From Metaphire vulgaris (Eukaryota > Annelida > Clitellata > Crassiclitellata > Megascolecidae), in NCBI GenBank assembly GCA_018105865.1, contig CM030841.1, forward strand, positions 12,039,182 to 12,103,181: 64,000 bases of DNA. The letters run 5' to 3'. The translations under genes were made by a program, and so were the position numbers. Below the pieces are notes generated by a model, which was given only the letters and a program-made list of their open reading frames with translations, made no database searches and was not told the origin of the DNA. Each line of letters begins with the position of its first letter. The first letter of the stretch is position 1. Below are positions 12,244 through 26,200 of the stretch, piece after piece.

Positions 12244-12711
12244 CTGGTGTGGGGCCCGGCCCAAGACCGAAGCCAATGTTTTGAGGCCCGCCCAGCCCGA
12301 ACCTTGCAGCCCGGCCCGAGGTAAGGGGCAGGGCTGCAAGGTATTTTCATAAAAGTATAATCTGCTAACACAATATTAAATACAATATTCATTTGTAAAC
12401 TCAAAATCAAATAATTTTCATTAATTATATTTTAAAAATTATTTTCTTAACTGTTCCCTAATTACAATTTTATTACAGCTGAGTTGTAGCTATTGTATAA
12501 TTGTCAATAACACATTAATATTTTGTTGCTGTTAGGAAAAGAGGAGGAAAAAGGCAAGACTAAAGAAATATAAACTTGAATTTATTAAAGAAATATTGTT
12601 AGCGCCCGGCCCGTACAAGGCCTGTAGCCCCTACATTTTCCGCCCGTAGCCCATGCCTCGAGGCCCGTAGCCCGTACCCAGACGCCCGGCCCGGTACGGG
12701 CTACACCCCAG
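12244..12711. mobile_element. GC-rich 468-bp inverted-repeat element, perfect 8-bp TSD
   Basis: TTAATCAG is repeated exactly at 12236-12243 and 12712-12719. The ends are CTGGTGTGGGGCCCGGCC and the inverse of CTGGGGTGTAGCCCG. Both arms are packed with GGCCCG units; the middle is AT-rich and unrelated. Confidence 0.75.
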
Positions 12712-13640
12712 TTAATCAGCTATAACCTACTAAACCAGTCCAATTATCATTTACTGGTATCAAAATATTATACAGAACTATATAGGAAATATTGAGAATT
12801 GCATTTACAATCAGTCTTTGGTTTATAAGATGTTGCAGACTGGCCAACTCCAGTACCTAAATTTCATGCTAAATCACACAAAACATTCTGATTCTCTTGT
12901 CAATGTATCTAGAACCAGAACTGAAACTGAGAGCAGCCCATGGTTTGGGAATTCTCTTCATCTGTCTGTAAGGCCTTAACAAACAAAGTGAACAGAGTAA
13001 GTTTTTTTTTTCAAAACTCGACCAGAGACTCAAAGAATGGGAGACATAAACAGCATTTTTATCAAGAGTGGTGGACAGATGGAATGAACTGGATAAGTTC
13101 CAGTTTGGCTTTTGGACAGGAGCCAGTCCTAAGTCCCTGTCTTGTTATATTTATTATTATTATTAAGGCACCGACAGTGAACAGAGTAATTTCAAAACTA
13201 GACTCAAAGAATATCTCTTCTAAGTTCCATTGGCTTTTCCTCCTAAGTCTGTCTCACCATCAACTGATCTCTTTGAGATCATTTAGAAATGATGCTATTA
13301 AAATGCATTATTTTACCAAAATTATTAAAGTATAATATAACTGATCCGTGTGATCTGTTCTGAAAAGTGAATAGCATGGCCTAGGATTCTGTCCAGGTAT
13401 TCTCTAAGACTCGAGGCCCTGTAGTCTTGGCAAAATTAGGTTGGGCAAATGAAATCAATCAAACACGAAGAAGTAAGTCATCACTTACACAACATAAACG
13501 CTGTTCTAATTAATCTCGCCTGCGAATAACAATGCCGTCGAAGTTTTTAGAAACGGTGGATTAAAAAGTGAAGTAGTCTACTTGATGATTTATGTCAAAT
13601 ATTAAGTAATTAAACGGCTAGAAACACCAAGCTCTCCTTA

Positions 13641-13656
13641 TGGGCGCCGCCATGTC
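13641..13656 (-). promoter_or_regulatory. Candidate promoter element / first-exon region of BCL2L13
   Basis: The minus strand reads GACATGGCGGCGCCCA, resembling YY1-type core sites at housekeeping promoters, in a locally CpG-containing patch (about 13500-13690). It lies between the 3' side of PIP5K1 and the coding exons of BCL2L13, which appear to need an upstream non-coding exon. This is inference from position and motif. Confidence 0.25.
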
Positions 13657-13896
13657 TGTCCAGCTTAGGGTGCATCTGTAAATTGGTGTTGCCGTTTTAG
13701 ATGGTTTAAGAAAATTCAAAAATTTACAACTTTTTAAGCTCGCGAGACAAAATGAAAGCATTTTCAAAAATCCAGCTCTAAATTTCTAATGATGAACTCT
13801 TATGAGTCTTGCTACTTTTCAGTACTGAGTTACCTTTCTGGCTTGACTAGGACCTAACTCTAATTAGGATTGGATTTGGTGTACCATCGGTGGATG

Positions 13897-14038
13897 CAGT
13901 GTTTATCCAGGCCTGATTGAGGGGGAGGGGCGTCCTAAAAATCCCATCACTGACACAAATCTTTGCACTGAGTTGTGCCTCTTCCTCTCCAGCCAAGTCA
14001 ATCCCCCCCCCAAGGCCTGGAGTCTGGATAAAACACTG
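13897..14038. mobile_element. hAT-like MITE, 142 bp
   Basis: CAGTGTTTATCCAGGCCT at the left pairs with AGGCCTGGAGTCTGGATAAA then ACACTG at the right. Flanks GGTGGATG and GGTTGACG agree at 6 of 8 bases. It is related to 39612-39783. Confidence 0.7.
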
Positions 14039-14046
14039 GGTTGACG

Positions 14047-17000
14047 CCCTAGGCATTATGATAGTGGTGCCATAGCAGTTTATTGATTGATTGATTGACA
14101 TTGTGTGCAGTCTGCTATGATGAACATTTTCAGACAAAAGAAAGAGGGTAAGCACAACTGTAGGTCATTAAAACAATCAGTTATCCAATGCTTTAAAAGA
14201 TTTTGCCGCAAAATAATGAATAGACTACACAACATGTTGTCAAAATATCGATAGAAAATCAACAAGAAAAATGAAAATCAGCGAACATGAAGGCAAGGAT
14301 GGAGGAAATTGACCGTTTCAAATTCTGCCCATTATATCTTGAAATTACATTAAACACAGCCTCTAAAGTTTCTTCTTAGTTATCTTGCAAACGTGTGTGC
14401 ATACTGCAGTATACCAAAATCATTTCTAAACAACACAGCCTCTAAAGTTTCTTCTACTGAAGTTTTCTGTAAGCAGCATTACGTGTGTGCATACTGCAGT
14501 ATACCAAAATCATTTCTAAACTCAACAGAGCATAAAACAATAATGCTAAAATTATTCAAAAGTTTAGAAATTTTAATTGCCTAAAATCACAACACGAATA
14601 ACAGAATAATACATTTAATTTGCTTTTATAAGATCAACTACTAGCAAACATTGCAGAATGCAGATTGATCAACAATTTTCTAAAAAGCACATTGCCATCT
14701 GCCAATATGTTCTTAAAACGGTTTGCTGTGGCACAATATTAAAATGACACAAGAAATGGCTTTAAAATGTAATTTTCTGGCTAATAACATGATCATTTTG
14801 TTTGTTTATGCAATTTTAAAACTTCCACTACAAGAGAAGTCATCTAGGCCTCAAACTGAATAAGAACCTCAACAGTCTGCCTTTATTCCTGACATGTCCC
14901 TAGCCTCAAATAGGCACATATGAAATAATAATATATCTGAACATGGTCAATGCAGTCTAGACTGTTTGACAAACAGTATCAACAGTACTTCAATCTGTTG
15001 TAAAATCACATACAGAGGGCAGCATCGAAATGCAACTATGCTCTGGCAGGCAGCAAAGTGCTAAGTGCGCTATAGAGGCTGAATCATCTATAGCTGTAAG
15101 CAACCACAAACACTAAATTGCTAAGGACTCAGTAGCATACATTATTAAACAAACAGGCAAACTATTTCATCACAACAACATATTGTAACTAGTGTTTGCA
15201 AGAATTATGTTCAGCACATCACACACAAAGTACAACTATTGCCATAAAAAAATAATAATAACGAAATCTTGCTGTTTTAGTCATAAAATGAAATATCAGG
15301 TTGTAGCACAAATTTATAAAATCTTAAAGAAGCCAAGGAAAGCCTTATGCAAAAGAGCTACCACACAACAGCTATTGCAAGCAAGCAAACCACACTGCAA
15401 TTCATCAGAAGCACTTAATTTTAAAAAAACAATAAACTCGACAAGCACTTATATTAAGACACTCTACAGGCTGAAGAAAAAAGCCATAGCGACATACATC
15501 AATTAACTAATGGTTTCGAGCGAAGCAGGGCATTGGATTTCAATGCCATCTATACCAAAAATAACTGGAAAAAACTTATTCCACAGCAAGCAGAATGACT
15601 AGCTATCACTGCTTTTTGAAAACTACTGCACTCTAGCGCATCATTGACTGAAACTTTACCAAACAGTAAGTACACTGATTCATAAAGCTATTCACACCAA
15701 TGGAACAATCACATACAACACAAACACTCAGCTAACTATGGACTTTAAAAAAGAAGCTACCCGATTCTGAGTAAAATTACTCTGTTTAGTAATCAGTGCC
15801 TCAATTTCTCACAAGAGAAAATTGACATCTTAGGCTAATAAATAATATCATGAACTTCACAGTACTCCTATGGAGTATCTCATAAGCAAGCAATTCACAA
15901 AGGGGCTTACCATGAAGTACAATATAAGATTACTTTGATTTTTATAGCCGGATATAAAAGTTAGATGCTAAGCTCTCCTAATCCTAGTAGGTGCATTCAA
16001 ATAATTGACATTCATTGCATATAGGAGACAGAAAGGAGACATGCTGGCAAATTTCACAGGATGAGAACGGCAGCTGTACTGAACATTATCGTACTTGAAT
16101 TAAATATGCCCTCAAATGTACCATAAAAATTCGTAATTCACATTCTGGCATTTCACAGTAGTCGACTGAATTCTGAATTCATGAACTACGGATTTTTAAA
16201 AATGAAATAGATCTCAGTGCAAAATTTGAAAAGGATTAGAAAGTTCCTGAATCAACTGATAATAAATAGTTGCTCAACTCTTCAATGAGAATTATTTTAC
16301 ACGATTATTTTAAAGATCAACAACAAAATTGCTTTTAAAAAATAAACCAGTGATCATCACATAATGGAAGTCTGACTAGTATCATCATCGTCATCATCAT
16401 CATCATCACCATCATCATCATCAAGTACATAAAAAATGAAGCAAACCCAGCAAGAGCATTGCCAATGGAAAGCAACTTAATATCAATAACATCTATGATA
16501 TTTTGTCTTATCCAATTATGTAAACCAATTAATCATCAGGCAAGCTTAGAAACATTTAGAGAACAAAATTCATGATCTTAAAAATACATGTATAGCCTAA
16601 GATTGTTAGAAATATAAATACTACTCAGTTGCCATTATTATCACCTCGGAAGTCCAAATATCGTTCTATTCTGAAAAGTAGTATAATATAATAATGATAC
16701 ACATTTCAACTGTGAAATAATTATAATAGACTGCACATTTACGAGGATCACATATCACGAATAGTCAACAATCAAAAAATCTAATAAACTGACTAGAATC
16801 GAAAAAATACAGAACACAACACCCTAAACAGTTACTGAATAAAAGCAACAAATATGCCAAAAGAGGCTGCTGACTAGAAAGAAGATTGGGTAAACTGTCA
16901 TCATCTCAAAATTTCGACAATGCACTTCTCCCATATTGAAGATCAAATGAATTCTGTAAACTTCATTTTGTTAATATTAAAACGATTCCGTTCAAAGGCA

Positions 17001-17719
17001 TCTCTTAATTCACCTCTGACTTCGACCTTCGTTATGCCATGGCGCTATAGAAGTCATCGTCTTGCTAATAACAATAAAAGTAATAGCAATCATCACCACA
17101 AACTTAAGACGGTTATCGAGGAGTTAAAACATCATGTCCCAACAACAACAGAGTAGAAAAAAAACAACAAAATTTTCACTAGTGCCTTTCAAAATTAGAC
17201 AGATAACTAAGATGAGCATAGGAACTTTTACAGAAGGCAGCAGTGGCTGCATCAAACAATCCCCTTGAAACTCAGTCCAATAAATAGCCATTCACATAAT
17301 ACGCAGCATCGACTTTAATACTGGCAACAAATGCTGAATGCAGCAATACAATAAATAAACTGAACAGGCAAAAACAAAATCTCAAAGAGCATAAAATGGC
17401 AGAAATTTCACTCAAAGCAAATCGGAAAAAAACAGACGACCTTATATTACATTCTCTTACCACACGAAAAGCGAGTATAAGTAACTCACAATTGCAAGAA
17501 ATGCGAACCAATGTACGAGTACAAAGTACAATGGTCTCGAACAAGACTTTCACACAATATCAGCAGCTCGTACACAAAGGTACTTGATTTTTTTCATATC
17601 CAATCAAGTGCAATGAAAATATGAAATAAGCAAACTGGCTTCACAAATTTGATTCTTCAAATCTCCACAACATAGGCTCAACAGAATGTACAGGCACGGA
17701 GCTCGGCGAGATTCTGTCG
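14047..17719. other. AT-rich region downstream of PIP5K1, no gene seen
   Basis: It probably holds the PIP5K1 3' UTR and intergenic DNA. Apart from the 14.4 kb tandem duplication and an ATC tract (about 16381-16425), I see no coding or mobile features. Confidence 0.6.
14353..14523. repeat. Tandem duplication with a variable centre
   Basis: AACACAGCCTCTAAAG and CATACTGCAGTATACC blocks occur twice in order. The spacer between them differs in length (about 14 and 30 bp). Confidence 0.85.
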
Positions 17720-20511
17720 CTACAACAACTGAAAAATGAGATTCGCTGCTGGTCTGGAAGTGATTTCGGCGACTGGACAGACAAGACGTATGACGAAAGT
17801 CATGCTCCAAAAAAGACTCCACGTCGTATGGAACCAAATTCTCCCCAAATAAAAGATGAAACAATTTGATCCACTCGCTGGATCGGGTCAATCTGTCGAC
17901 AGAACAATTTGCAGAAAATGTTCAATTTAAAATGTTGATTGTGAAACTTCACATCTAATGTCCCACGCAGTCAAATGATAAGAGGAAATGAAATGGCCAT
18001 GCCTGAAGAATTCAAACAAATAACTTCATTTAAAAGCCTTCACTACCAATAGTAAGCGAAGGTAAAGGTAACCCATACTGTAGGCTTGTATTGCCCATAG
18101 CGGCTGGTGCCAAACACTGGAAATTTCCACCAAACCCACGGTTTACCCTTGATGGTGGTAATTTCAGTATGTGCACACATTTGCATGCGCGTGCACAAAA
18201 AGTTTACATTAATACATAAAATATGCACAACCAATACAAAATATATTCGATGCGAGTCGTGTTGCCGTTGACTCACTTGAAATTCTGTTGGCAAGATCAG
18301 CCATTGTAGCATTGACTTCCTTAGACAAGTTATCCAAAGCCGTTCCATCGGCGGTCACTGCGTCTTCGAGAGCTACTGATTTAGAGCTGACATCACTCGC
18401 AGACTGAGGTCGGAGTTCTCCCGTCGCACCCATGCACGACGACGAAGACCTGCTCGCTATAAAAACGATTTCAGGACAGGAAACAATTTCATTAACCGAT
18501 CTCAGAAAATGGCCGATTCAAACCAACTAAAGTACAGTAGAACATCATTGTAACAGATTTGCTCATAACGTAAACATTGGTTATAAAGTACCGCAATGTA
18601 TATGATGTTCAGTGTGATGTGCTACCGTATTGGATGGTATCGGATACAACGTACCTTCGACATAGCATATACTAAATTTTACAGACCTACTAGTATGTTA
18701 TAATGAGATTCTACTTCAGTTAATTATGGAAAAAAATTGATTTAACTAACTATTATATTTAAGTTCAAAGAATATTGATAAATTGTTTACATTGTTTGCC
18801 CTCCAAACAGTCAGCAGCCAGTTCCATCTACACTTCACTTACCTAGCAGTTCACTGCAGCAGCTTGGACTCGAGGCAGTGTAGCTTGGCGTTCCTTCGGT
18901 GAAAGAGGTGTGTGTAGGAGTAGACATCGCTGTGTTAACCGGTGAACCAAGATGGCTACAGTCAGGACCAATGTCTCCCTTTGCGACTCTACATTCAATT
19001 CCAATCATCTTTTGTCAGCGTGCAAAGACAAACTAGAGAAACATAACAACTACTGCTATAATTCTGACTAAATCTATGACTACTACAACTACTATAACTA
19101 CTACTATGACTAACTCTATGACTGCAACCACAACCACTACTACTACTACTACTAAGACGACTACTACAACGACTACCTCTGACTACTACTACAACTACGA
19201 CACTATGACTAACTCTATATCTACTACTACAACTACTGCTATGACTACTACTACAATCGTCCAGTGGTCAAACGCCCTATGGTCAATCGTTCTAGAACCA
19301 TACTACTATGGCTACAACTGCAGTTGCAACAGCTACAGTTGCAACTACCATGGCTACTATTACTACAAAGCAACTACAACTAATAATAACAATAACACTA
19401 TTAGCTTGATACTGAATTTATCTAATTTTAGCTAAGAATGTTCGCTATCCAAAAAAGTTAACTGTAAAAACTTGTATTCTTACCCATCAGTTGGAGCAAT
19501 ATTCATTTCAGCCATTGACGCCGTCAGTGGAGGAGTTGCATTTGGTAACACATCTGGGCGTCCCTGTACTGTGCCTTCAAAAAGACAAGAACCATGTCAT
19601 TAATACAAAATATATACACAGTGTATACTATAAGGGTCGTCCAGAAAATACAATAAATCCCATTAACATGGACTTGTCTCTCGACCGGGAAAGTGTCTGT
19701 GCTAACCCAATCTGAATATACCCATTGAGATGGATAAACAAAATGGTCCATGCCACCTGAGTTAGTGTTAATGGGTCTAACTGTAATTCTTTCACCGATA
19801 TTGTCAGGTCTAGTTAATGCTCGCATGCATCAATGAGATACCTGCTTCTGACTCTGAAGTCTTTGATGGATCGTCGGAACCTGCCATTTTTCCAGCACCG
19901 GAAGCCGATTTCCGATGAGAAGGAGAATGCCTCATTGCTAACAAGACATGAAAACCACAATTCAAGAATTCTTTCACACAAAAAGAAGTGCACGCATGAA
20001 ATAATACACAACTACTATGACACCTTTATGATTTTGGGGGGACAAAAAAGTTAACTGAAGAAAATCAAAACTGCGTCACTAAAAAAATACTGTTTTTCAA
20101 CTAGACAAGATTTCCAGAATCGTTGACTGACTTGAGCAAAATGCATCATTTAAATACATTAACCAGGGTACCAGAATTAGAATCCTATGTAAATATAACT
20201 AAAGAAGGTGACCATAACTGTATACCAGCACACATACACACACACACACACATATGCGAGAAAGTTTGAAAAAATACAAACACTCACCAATCTGAACTAA
20301 TTTCTTGAATCTGACGTGAGTACCCTTCACTGTAGGCTGGTCCACTGCAGTATACAGTGCAAAACAATCTTTTAAAAAACTGATTACTGACATCCCTAAC
20401 AATCTTACGAAAAGACTTTACTAAAGTTAACTTCGCTCTCACAGTTTTAGAAACAAAATTGGAGAGAGTAAAAGGAGCATACAGCTTTTCTTAGCATAAT
20501 TTAAACAGCAG

Positions 20512-20550
<39 letters not shown>

Positions 20551-23201
20551 ATGCATAAATGAATATCTGCACAAATTATTTTAATTTTAATGAAATTCGT
20601 AGATTCGTACGAAACTCACATGAAGGAATCTTTTTAAAGACCATTGTTGAGAAAAAGTTTTGAAACCTCAGAGCATAAAATCCTGGTCTGTGGACAGAGA
20701 TCGTGTCCTTCAAAACAATAATATGAAAAAAATCCACATACAAAATTATTCACGGCATGTGCTACAGAAAATTTCTATACAAGACTACGAACTTCATCGA
20801 AACATCAAAACTTGACTGATACCAATACATTCAGCCACTAATTCATCCAGAAAAGATATGCAGCAACATCACAATATCCATATGATCAATTAACCCCTTA
20901 ACCGTGTATTTAACTGTAACTCAATGTAAAATGGAAGGATATATCCGGGATCCCCAGTTAAGGGGTTAAAGGAATTTTGCCACATTTGAAATTACTAAGC
21001 AATTAAATATCACAATCACATGATCAGAGTTTCTCTGTCTTCCTGTAGGATAGAATTTTAAAAGACCACGACATTAGAAGCAGTCCAATTCAGTCGGTCA
21101 ACAATATCAACAAAATATTTAAACCTCCGTGCATCACACAGACTAAATTAACACACACAAAAGTAATTTTAATGCATTGTAATATGCAAGACATTATGTA
21201 ACATCATAACACTAAAAATTCAAATTCTGCCAATACACAGTCCTCAAACATTTCATTTTCAAATATCCCCATGCAAATTCTCCCTAAACAACCACAACCT
21301 ACACTAAAGTCACCACCCTCCGTGATACCACCCTTCACTTATTACGACTTCAAGCCATTAATGCAAAAGGGAAATGTCAACTGGGCTGTCAAAGTCAATA
21401 AAATTGGAACAATTTTCAAACAGAAGATTCATGGTTGGTAGCATTTTGCCATCTGCTATGATTGGGCCGGCAGTGGGGACAGAACAAATCTGAGTTAGTA
21501 AGTCAGAACTGGAAGCACAATAAAAATATGGGATTTGGAACTCCTTCGACTCGCTCTGCAGCCGAGGTAATTGGGCAAACGATTTCAGCGAAAGAACTCT
21601 TACACCGTCGTGAACCAAAGACTTAACGGCATGTTCCAGTTTCTTAGCCAGGCGATAGCTCTGCAAAACATCAATGATTCCGATATACAGCAAGATTCGC
21701 TCCCCTCGGAAATTTCTCGCAGGAATTCCTCCAGGGCTACAAGCAAAAACCACAAAGAAGTCATTATTTTAAAAAAGCCAATTATCACGAATCTGTATAG
21801 TGTCTTCAAAGACAGTACTGCAGTAGCTGTTTATTCATAAGCCTTTAACCTAAATTTAGAATAGCAAGAGGATCAGCCAAGCAGGGTCATTATATGCAAA
21901 AGGGTAACGTATGTGGGAGGTCTACGGTATGAGGGAAATGACTTTTGAAAGAGAAATGGTCTGAGTTTAGATATAAAGACTTATTTGTCATGAAACAAAG
22001 AAGAGTAATCAATTGCAAGTTACACAGCACAGACTAAAGCTCAGTTTTAGTTTTGTCTTAGTTTTAGTTGCAAAACACTTTCGGCAAACACACACGTACG
22101 GAACTTCTTCTTCGTCTATCTCGAGCGGTTCTGATTTCGCATGGATGGCCTCCATTGTTGTCGAGAACTGAGCCAATCTCTGATGAATTGAGCGGCCTCG
22201 AGTTACTGCTGGAAAGACAGGTTTGCAAGTAACACTGAACATACCATTTACCCCACACCAAGGGCAAAGTTCGCAGTATTAGTGAGATTGGAATCGATAC
22301 TTTCTAACAAAACAAGATCTCTAAATACAATGTTAAGACCACCAAACCACATCAACGTTCATTCACTAGAACAAACCATCTGAATGGATGGACATCAAAA
22401 GTATTGCCTAGACATTGGTGTCCCAAACTGTCTGGAACCATGCCCCACTTCAGTTGTTTTGGCAAAAGGTCATGACCCTGCAAACTTAGCATCAACTAAA
22501 AGCAGATGAAATCATCTTAATATAAGCCTTGCATGGATCATGTGTATATACATTTCTTAAAACTAAACCTAGTGAGCCTCCTTGCAACTTTGGAAGGCTA
22601 GTGTCATTACGGTGTTTGTTAGAAAACTACACTTATGAATCTAATTTCACGCTACCCCGCGACCCATTAGACTGAACCCTCTGACCCACTTTTTGGTCAC
22701 GATCCAAAGCTTCGGGAAACACTGGCCTAGACGATACAAGTCAGATCCTAATAATGATTTCAAAAACCAACTGATAAGGAAGCTAGAGGAGCATATTCAG
22801 CAGATATTACTACGATGGCGCCAAACAATCCATCAGTTCCTACTCCGTAAAGCAGTTCCTTGCGTATCGACCGATGGACAAATGGAATGGTCAGTTGGAC
22901 TCTCCGCTCCTTCGCTGTCTTTCAACTCCTAATCAAATCACAAATCAATTTATTTCCACGATTCAATTGAAAAGCCTTGAACGAACGAGCAACAAAACTG
23001 TCAATTGAAAATCGTATTAATCGGAGCTTTTCACTTGCATACCTACAAGTCTTCTGTCTAAATCAACTCAACCAAGTGTTGCATTCTCAGAGACATACAA
23101 TATAGTATAATATAATTTCACTTTAACCAAGAAAACAAGTGATGCAACTAAAGTCCTTTACTGTACTACAGCATGCTACAAACATTTCCATTCTATGCAT
23201 T

Positions 23202-23282
<81 letters not shown>

Positions 23283-26200
23283 GTATTATTTACCACTCTC
23301 TGGAGTACTGAGCTAAACAAGATGCAAGTGCTATTTTCTAGCAGATAAATGACACTACAAAGCATCAGTTAAGAGCATTCATAGAGTCAACGCATTTGCA
23401 AAATAACATTTCATGCCATATGCTCACTCGATCCCGAACAGCCTGATCAAGATTGTGCACACTCATCAACAAGCTGTAATCCATGATTTCAAAGCTCTGA
23501 AGAACCTGAGTTCAGATAACAAATAAAAGAACTGTCGATTAATTAAATCAAATGGGCTAAATTGAGCTATTTAACAAATATAATACTCACAATATTAAAG
23601 GTCACAGTCTTCATAGCTACAACACTCTGTTTTGATCAGGCACTAAAAACATATGCAAAGTTGAGCAAACGAAACAGACATAAAGCCAAGAGGTCGAAGG
23701 GTTGATAATGCCCACCCCACCCCTCCCCCCACCAAACTTTGGTCATTTTTCTGAGGCGTCACGTCATTACAGACACAGTTCTTTGTGAGACTACGAAAGA
23801 GCAAATCCAACTGAAAAACCACTTACTCGGCAATCGCGATCGATGGTTTTGAGAAGTGCAGAGAACGTCTCGGCCTCGAGCATGATGCCGTCGGGATGAA
23901 GCGCCAGAAAATCCAGGTCCTTTAAGGTCGGGCAGGACTTGGCACGTTCCTGGCGCGAGGCTTTGCGCTTGTAGGTGCTGCCCTTGAGGTCGTACTTCTC
24001 GTGCATTTTGATGGACGACGGCAGGAGATTGTTCATGACTATGAAGCGGATGTTCTTTCCGCCACACTGAATGAACATCGGAAGAAAATTGGAACACAGT
24101 AACATCAACAGGTCGATTCCCAGCAGTGTTTTTGTTCTGTTCTGTGTAGAAGAACTACTTCAAAATCCCCATAGAAGCATCAACCCATACTCAAATCTAG
24201 GCCTGGACCCGGCGCTGATCTCCAGTCTCAAAGCAAGCAACGACGCCATTAACCCTTTGAATACGGCTAGCCGTATAAACAATAGGCTATGCAACTGAAA
24301 TGTCAGCCTTATTGGGCAAAAGGGTTAAGCCAGAGTAGTTTGATCCTGCTATCTTAAGACTGGCACTTATTTTAACAGCTTCTTCAGATGACAAATCCAC
24401 AACTCAATCTTAGGAAGTCACTCTTCCAGGCACTAGGCCACACTCAATGCTGCCTAACTTCAGCGTTCTAATGGTAGGTAACCAGTCGAACAATGACAAA
24501 CAGGCCAAAATTTCATGCATCCAAACCAAACTAGCAATTAAACAGACTTTAGCATTACAATCATTTACACTAAAATCATTGATTAAAGAATGAATAGGAA
24601 TTTATTATCACATCAAAAAAGTCGTGCAAAAATGACTGTCAGATTAGATTGTTTTTCATTTGCTTTGGAGTCTCATAAGAAAAATAAATAGAAACATAAA
24701 CGTGATCAAACTTACCTGATAACAAAATAGTCCATAGAATTTTGGAAGCAATGTTCTAGGGTTCTGATTGAGATTCTAAACAAAACAACAAATGCTAATG
24801 AGAATTACACTAATCAAATCAATTATGACTATTATGGCTAATAGCATCGCATTAGCAGCTTCAGCAAAAAGAAAAAAATTGTCCAAGCATTTTACGCCGT
24901 GCATATGTACCATGTAGTATCCAGGAAGAAGTTTCTGTAGGAAATCAGCCTCTTTGTGTTGAACAGTTTTAATGATAAACTCATCGTCCTCCGTAATGTA
25001 GAAGATGCTTCCACTGGCACCAGGATTAGACAGCTCGTGAAGAGGATAGTTGCTTAAAGACAACTACACAGAGACAGGCAAACAAAGAAAGTCGATCACA
25101 CCTCAATGCATCGTAATTAATTGTTGATATCCCACAAAATGGGAAAGCTTCATATACAAACTCTTTATATCAATGGAACTGTGTTAGTGGCTGTTCTTTG
25201 CTGCCCCTCCTCTCTGTCTGTTTCTCTGTCTGCCTGTCTCTCTCATTTTTAACCCTTAAACTGCCAGATGCTGTGTAACTATATGCAATGTAACCGAGTA
25301 TACAATTGCTCACCAGAAAGTCATCTGGCTGAATGCCAAACAATTCTCTGAAGTAGCGAAACGCCACAGGAGCATAGGTTTTAAATTGAAAGCCACTGTA
25401 CGAATGAGCAGGAGAAACGCTACTCCCTTCACTATCGACAACAGAAAAAACAGAAAGCGAGACAAAGATCAAAGCAAGATTAAAAAATGCATTTCATGGT
25501 TAGTTCTATTAATAATTTCCAAAAATAATTAAATGTTGGTGAAACCAATTATAATTATTTGTGCCCATGCAAATCTGTCACTACCCTACTACTGTAATTT
25601 GCTGTGGGAGTGCTTCTGAGTGATTTTTCAGAAGAGGCGCTATACAAATATTTTGTTACATTGCATTGTTTTTGTTACATTACCCATAGAGTAATTTGCA
25701 AAATATTGCCAATGATCTTTCTGAGCAATATGACAGAGAATTGTTTAAATTTTGTCTGTTTTCCATCATAGCTTACAAAGGCATACCATATTTCACCTTA
25801 TATAATAAGAATTCTTATATAAAGAGCACCCAATGATAACCATGAGAGGAACTCAGCCATAGAAACTAATACCATAGATAGCAATATTGAAGCTAGGAGT
25901 GTTTTGCAAGAATTTGACAAAAAAGTAATATAAGTAAGAACAACGGCCAACTTTCAGTTCGCATGGTCATAAAAGTGATCCATGAAATCTAAAATCTCAT
26001 GCTCAATAAATTCAAAGACTGACCGTGGAAACGACACGGTTTCAACTATGGAAAAGTCCTGAAGCAAAAGGTCGCGCTTTGGTCGACTGGCGAGGTTCGT
26101 GATGCTCTGGCCAATGCCGAGCTGAATGGCGGCCATCAGCTCAGTCGTCGATTTCTTAAGCAAATGAAAACTTTTGTGACAATAATTTTCAACATCATGA

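Noticed and set aside
19070..19435. Thr/Tyr-rich frame as a possible PIP5K1 exon
   Set aside because: It is on the opposite strand and is an ACT repeat; the PIP5K1 exon phases close without it.
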